Assembly: GCA_902775355.1 (NCBI GenBank)
Contig: CACYLY010000002.1
Coordinates: 1 to 64,000, forward strand
Length of the DNA: 64,000 nt
Source of the DNA: Oscillospiraceae bacterium
GTDB taxonomy: Bacteria > Bacillota > Clostridia > Oscillospirales > Oscillospiraceae
Direction: 5' to 3'
Part shown: positions 61,329-64,000 of the stretch, piece by piece
How positions within the stretch are numbered: the first letter of the stretch is position 1
Layout of the letters: every line of letters begins with the position of its first letter
Notes under the pieces: model-generated
The model's database searches: none
The model's input: only the letters and a program-made list of their open reading frames with translations
What the model was told of the DNA's origin: nothing
Position numbers and translations under genes: made by a program

Positions 61329-62792
61329 ATGTCCTGCACGACGATTCTGGTTGGCAGCAAGGCCAGCAACGACGGATCTACCATGATCGCCCGGACCGAC
61401 GACGGGCATTTTGACGTGAAAAAGCTTGTGGTGGTAGAGCCCAGGCAGCAGAAGCGCAAATACAAAAGCGTGATCTCCCATGTGGAGATCCAATTGCCGG
61501 AGGATCCCCTGCGCTATACCGCCTGCCCCAGCGTGGACCCCAAGGAGGGCATCTGGGCGGCCACCGGCATCAACGCGGCCAACGTGGGTATGACCGCCAC
61601 GGAGACCATTACCTCCAATCCCCGGGTGCTGGCGGCGGATCCCCTGGTGGAGCTGAAGAAGGCCAAAAAGCGCGGCGAGAAGGAGATCCCCGGCGGTATC
61701 GGCGAGGAGGACATCGTGGTACTGGTGCTGCCCTATATCCGCAGCGCCCGGGAGGGCGTGCTGCGCCTGGCGGAGCTGCTGGAGACCTACGGGACCTACG
61801 AGTCCAACGGCATCGCCTTCAACGACGAGAAAGAGGTCTGGTGGCTGGAGACCATCGGCGGCCACCACTGGATGGCCAAGCGGGTGCCAGACGATGTGGT
61901 GGTGGTGAACCCCAACCAGTTCGGCATGGACGCTTTCGATCTGGAGGACGCCTTCGGCGAACAGAAGAACCACCTCTGCTCGAAGGACCTGCGGGAGTTC
62001 ATCGCGGAAAACCACCTGGATCTCAACCAGAACGGCGCCTTCAATCCCCGGGACGTGTTCGGCTCCCGCCGGGATATGGACCATATCTACAACACCCCCA
62101 GGGCCTGGTTCATGGGCCGCTATCTCACGCCCTTCTCCCACCGCTGGGAGGGCCCGGACGCGGAGTTCGGCCCGGAGAGCGACAATATCCCCTGGAGCTT
62201 CGTACCGGACCGCAAGGTGGCCGTGGAGGACGTGAAGTACCTGCTCTCCACCCACTTCCAGGGAACGGCCTACAACCCCTATACCAATCAGGACACCGGC
62301 AAGCGGGGCATGTACCGCTCCATCGGCATCAACCGCACCGGCGTCACCTCCATCTGCCAGATCCGGCCCGACGCGCCGGAGACCATTCGGGGCCTGGAGT
62401 GGATCTGCTTCGGCTCCACTACCTTTGACGCCCTGCTGCCGGTGTATCCCCAGGTGCCGAAGATGCCGGACTATCTCAGCAAGGTGACGCTGGACGTGTC
62501 CACGGAAAACTTCTACTGGGCCAGCCGGCTCATCGGCGCGCTGGCCGACGCGGGGTACAATACCTGCATCCAGCAGATCGAGCGTTATCAGCAGGCGGTG
62601 GTCACCAAGGGACGCCAGCTTGTCCGGGAATATGACCGGCGGATCGCCGCGGGGGAGGACGTCTCCATCCTGCGCAAGGCCAACGAGGAGCTCTGCCGCA
62701 TGGCGAAGGAGCAGAGCACCGAGACCCTGAACAAGATCCTGCTGGAGGTCAGCACCAAAATGAAAAACGGCTACAACCGGGCGGACAACTGA
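61329..62792 (+). CDS. C69-family dipeptidase
   Basis: A 487-residue N-terminal nucleophile hydrolase starting MSCTTILVGSKASNDGSTMIARTDD; C3 becomes the catalytic N-terminal residue after processing. Further family blocks are AATGINAANVGMTATETI, PGGIGEEDIVVLVLPYIRSAREGV, WWLETIGGHHWMAKRVPDD and RGMYRSIGINRTGVTSICQIRPD. Members hydrolyse a broad range of dipeptides. ATG 61329 has GGAGGAAA upstream. Followed by suf-like genes 19 bp on, so they may share a transcript. Confidence 0.93.
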   Translation: MSCTTILVGSKASNDGSTMIARTDDGHFDVKKLVVVEPRQQKRKYKSVISHVEIQLPEDPLRYTACPSVDPKEGIWAATGINAANVGMTATETITSNPRVLAADPLVELKKAKKRGEKEIPGGIGEEDIVVLVLPYIRSAREGVLRLAELLETYGTYESNGIAFNDEKEVWWLETIGGHHWMAKRVPDDVVVVNPNQFGMDAFDLEDAFGEQKNHLCSKDLREFIAENHLDLNQNGAFNPRDVFGSRRDMDHIYNTPRAWFMGRYLTPFSHRWEGPDAEFGPESDNIPWSFVPDRKVAVEDVKYLLSTHFQGTAYNPYTNQDTGKRGMYRSIGINRTGVTSICQIRPDAPETIRGLEWICFGSTTFDALLPVYPQVPKMPDYLSKVTLDVSTENFYWASRLIGALADAGYNTCIQQIERYQQAVVTKGRQLVREYDRRIAAGEDVSILRKANEELCRMAKEQSTETLNKILLEVSTKMKNGYNRADN

Positions 62793-62811
62793 GAAAAAGG
62801 AGCAAGCATCC

Positions 62812-63540
62812 ATGCTGGAGATACGGAATCTGAGCTTTGCCGTCGATGAAGACGACAAACAGAAGGAAATCATCCACGACCTGAACCTGACCATCGAGGA
62901 CGGGAAATTCACAGTCATCACCGGGCCCAACGGCAGCGGCAAGTCCACCCTGGCCCGGCTCATCATGGGCATCGAAAAGCCCATCTCCGGCAGCATCCTG
63001 CTGGACGGGGAGGATATCACCGCCCTGGACATCACCGAGCGGGCGAAAAAGGGCATCAGCTTTGCCTTTCAGCAGCCGGTGCGCTTCAAGGGCATCCGGG
63101 TGAAGGACTTGCTGTGCCTGGCGGCGGGAAAGCGCATCTCCGTGTCCGAGGCCTGCGCCTACCTCTCCGAGGTGGGGCTCTGCGCCCGGGACTATATCGA
63201 CCGGGAGATCAATTCCTCCCTCTCCGGCGGTGAGCTGAAGCGCATCGAGATCGCGACCCTTCTGGCGCGCAAGACCCGCCTCTCCGTCTTTGACGAGCCG
63301 GAGGCCGGCATCGACCTCTGGAGCTTCCAGAACCTGATCCGCATTTTCGAAAAGATGCGTGCGGAGATCCGGGACAGCGCCATCGTCATCATCTCCCACC
63401 AGGAGCGGATCCTGCAGATCGCGGACGAGATCCTGGTCCTGGCCGACGGACGGATCAGCGAGAAGGGCACGCCGGCGGAGATCCTGCCCAGGCTCATCGG
63501 GCAGTCCGCGCCGGTCAGCGCCTGCCAGAAGCTGCAGTAA
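62812..63540 (+). CDS. sufC: SufC-like Fe-S assembly ATPase (SmsC)
   Basis: A 242-residue ABC ATPase: Walker A TGPNGSGKSTL, FAFQQPVRFKGIRVKDLL, signature LSGGELKRIEIATLLA, Walker B LSVFDEPEAGIDLWSF and HQERIL in place of the usual switch. The signature and FDEPEAGID are those of SufC rather than a transporter ATPase. The next gene is a SufB/D-like scaffold, 13 bp on, and no sufS/sufU/sufD copies are seen in the window. Confidence 0.92.
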   Translation: MLEIRNLSFAVDEDDKQKEIIHDLNLTIEDGKFTVITGPNGSGKSTLARLIMGIEKPISGSILLDGEDITALDITERAKKGISFAFQQPVRFKGIRVKDLLCLAAGKRISVSEACAYLSEVGLCARDYIDREINSSLSGGELKRIEIATLLARKTRLSVFDEPEAGIDLWSFQNLIRIFEKMRAEIRDSAIVIISHQERILQIADEILVLADGRISEKGTPAEILPRLIGQSAPVSACQKLQ

Positions 63541-63553
63541 GGAGGGGAAGGAC

Positions 63554-64000
63554 ATGGTACAGCTTGACGCCATTCAGAAGCGCCTGATCGAGGAGATCGC
63601 GGATCTCCACAGCGTGCCCACGGGAGCCTACAACTTCCGAGCCAACAGCAAGCTGGCAGGGCGCAATACCACCGCCAATATCGACATCGTCTCCAAGCCC
63701 GACGGCAGCGGTATCGACATCCACGTGAAGCCCGGCACCAAAAATGAGAGCGTGCACATCCCGGTGGTCCTCTCCGAGAGCGGCATCAAGGAGACGGTGT
63801 ACAACGACTTCTATATCGGCGAGGGGGCCGACGTGGTCATCGTGGCCGGCTGCGGCATCGACAACTGCGGCAGCCAGGACTCCGAGCACGACGGGATCCA
63901 CCGTTTCTACGTGGGCAAAAACGCGAAGATCAAGTATGTGGAAAAGCACTACGGCTCCGGTGACGGGCGGGGCCAGCGCATCCTGAATCCGGTGACGGAG
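63554..64000 (+). CDS. SufB/SufD-like Fe-S scaffold protein (SmsB), partial at right edge
   Basis: An open frame from ATG 63554 (GGAGGGGAAGG upstream) runs to the end of the window without a stop: 149 residues. It contains VVLSESGIKETVYNDFYIGEGADVVIVAGCGIDNCGSQDSEHDGIHRFYVGKNAKIKYVEKHYGSG, the beta-helix core of SufB/SufD with conserved C-x4-C-x6-H. The short upstream region (about 60 residues) without the long SufB N-terminus fits the two-gene minimal SUF-like system (SMS). Confidence 0.9.
   Translation, partial: MVQLDAIQKRLIEEIADLHSVPTGAYNFRANSKLAGRNTTANIDIVSKPDGSGIDIHVKPGTKNESVHIPVVLSESGIKETVYNDFYIGEGADVVIVAGCGIDNCGSQDSEHDGIHRFYVGKNAKIKYVEKHYGSGDGRGQRILNPVTE

Noticed and set aside
15..64000. 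tRNA or rRNA genes
   Set aside because: All gaps over 100 bp were read for cloverleaf features and CCA ends; none was convincing.

Overview
The window is a GC-rich, gene-dense chromosome segment that most resembles an anaerobic Clostridia of the Oscillospiraceae type. The evidence is gene content and order: rplU-rpmA-obgE, yqhQ(DUF1385)-prmC, recA-recX-rimO-pgsA-cysS, ftsE-ftsX followed by secreted M23 proteins and an S41 protein, greA-lysS, and a two-gene SUF-like minimal iron-sulfur system. Several families seen here (DUF3783, DUF4830, the DUF3298-type lipoprotein) are also typical of this group. Almost all genes have clear AGGAGG-like ribosome sites. No tRNA, rRNA, CRISPR array, phage or transposase gene was found.

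Layout. 1-2.65 kb: a FAD oxidoreductase gene broken by two frame changes, followed by an intact FAD/NAD/2Fe-2S reductase. 3-6.7 kb: two minus-strand unknowns, a CYTH-domain protein and an RsiV-like lipoprotein. 6.7-9.1 kb: a structured leader, rplU, rpmA and obgE. 9.2-10.9 kb: an ECF sigma factor and a membrane protein carrying a zinc-peptidase domain. 10.9-16.0 kb (minus): recA to cysS, preceded by three tandem copies of an intergenic repeat. 16.3-20.0 kb (minus): prmC, DUF1385 and a two-component system. 20.4-27.6 kb: an unusual EF-G-like GTPase fused to a Rae1-like (YacP/NYN) endonuclease domain, overlapping a YlmH-type S4 gene, then pepT, a sugar-kinase-like gene and a minus-strand FMN oxidase. 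27.8-33.7 kb: a 1964-residue secreted leucine-rich-repeat protein ending in a dockerin. 34.3-39.6 kb: a radical SAM protein, trmL and the glycolytic genes pgk-tpiA-gpmI. 39.6-42.2 kb: a GNAT/flavin-oxidoreductase fusion, DUF4830 and rsuA. 42.4-49.6 kb: a CdaR-type regulator, ftsEX, two M23 proteins and a catalytically dead S41 protein. 49.7-52.2 kb: greA and a lysS with an extra tRNA-binding domain. 52.2-57 kb: an ECF sigma/anti-sigma pair and small enzymes. 57-61.1 kb (minus): a MoxR-DUF58-transglutaminase operon. 61.3-64 kb: a C69 dipeptidase and SufC/SufB-like genes running off the end.

The strongest leads are (1) the translational GTPase-endonuclease fusion coupled to YlmH, which looks like a ribosome-stalling or mRNA-decay module; (2) short period-7 repeat arrays that begin at or within a few bases of stop codons at six genes; (3) a palindromic intergenic repeat that also sits twice, in frame, inside the dockerin gene; (4) two miniature elements sharing the same nested inverted-repeat plan; and (5) an S41 pseudoprotease next to FtsEX and two M23 proteins. 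All functional statements are from sequence reading alone; no database search was run.
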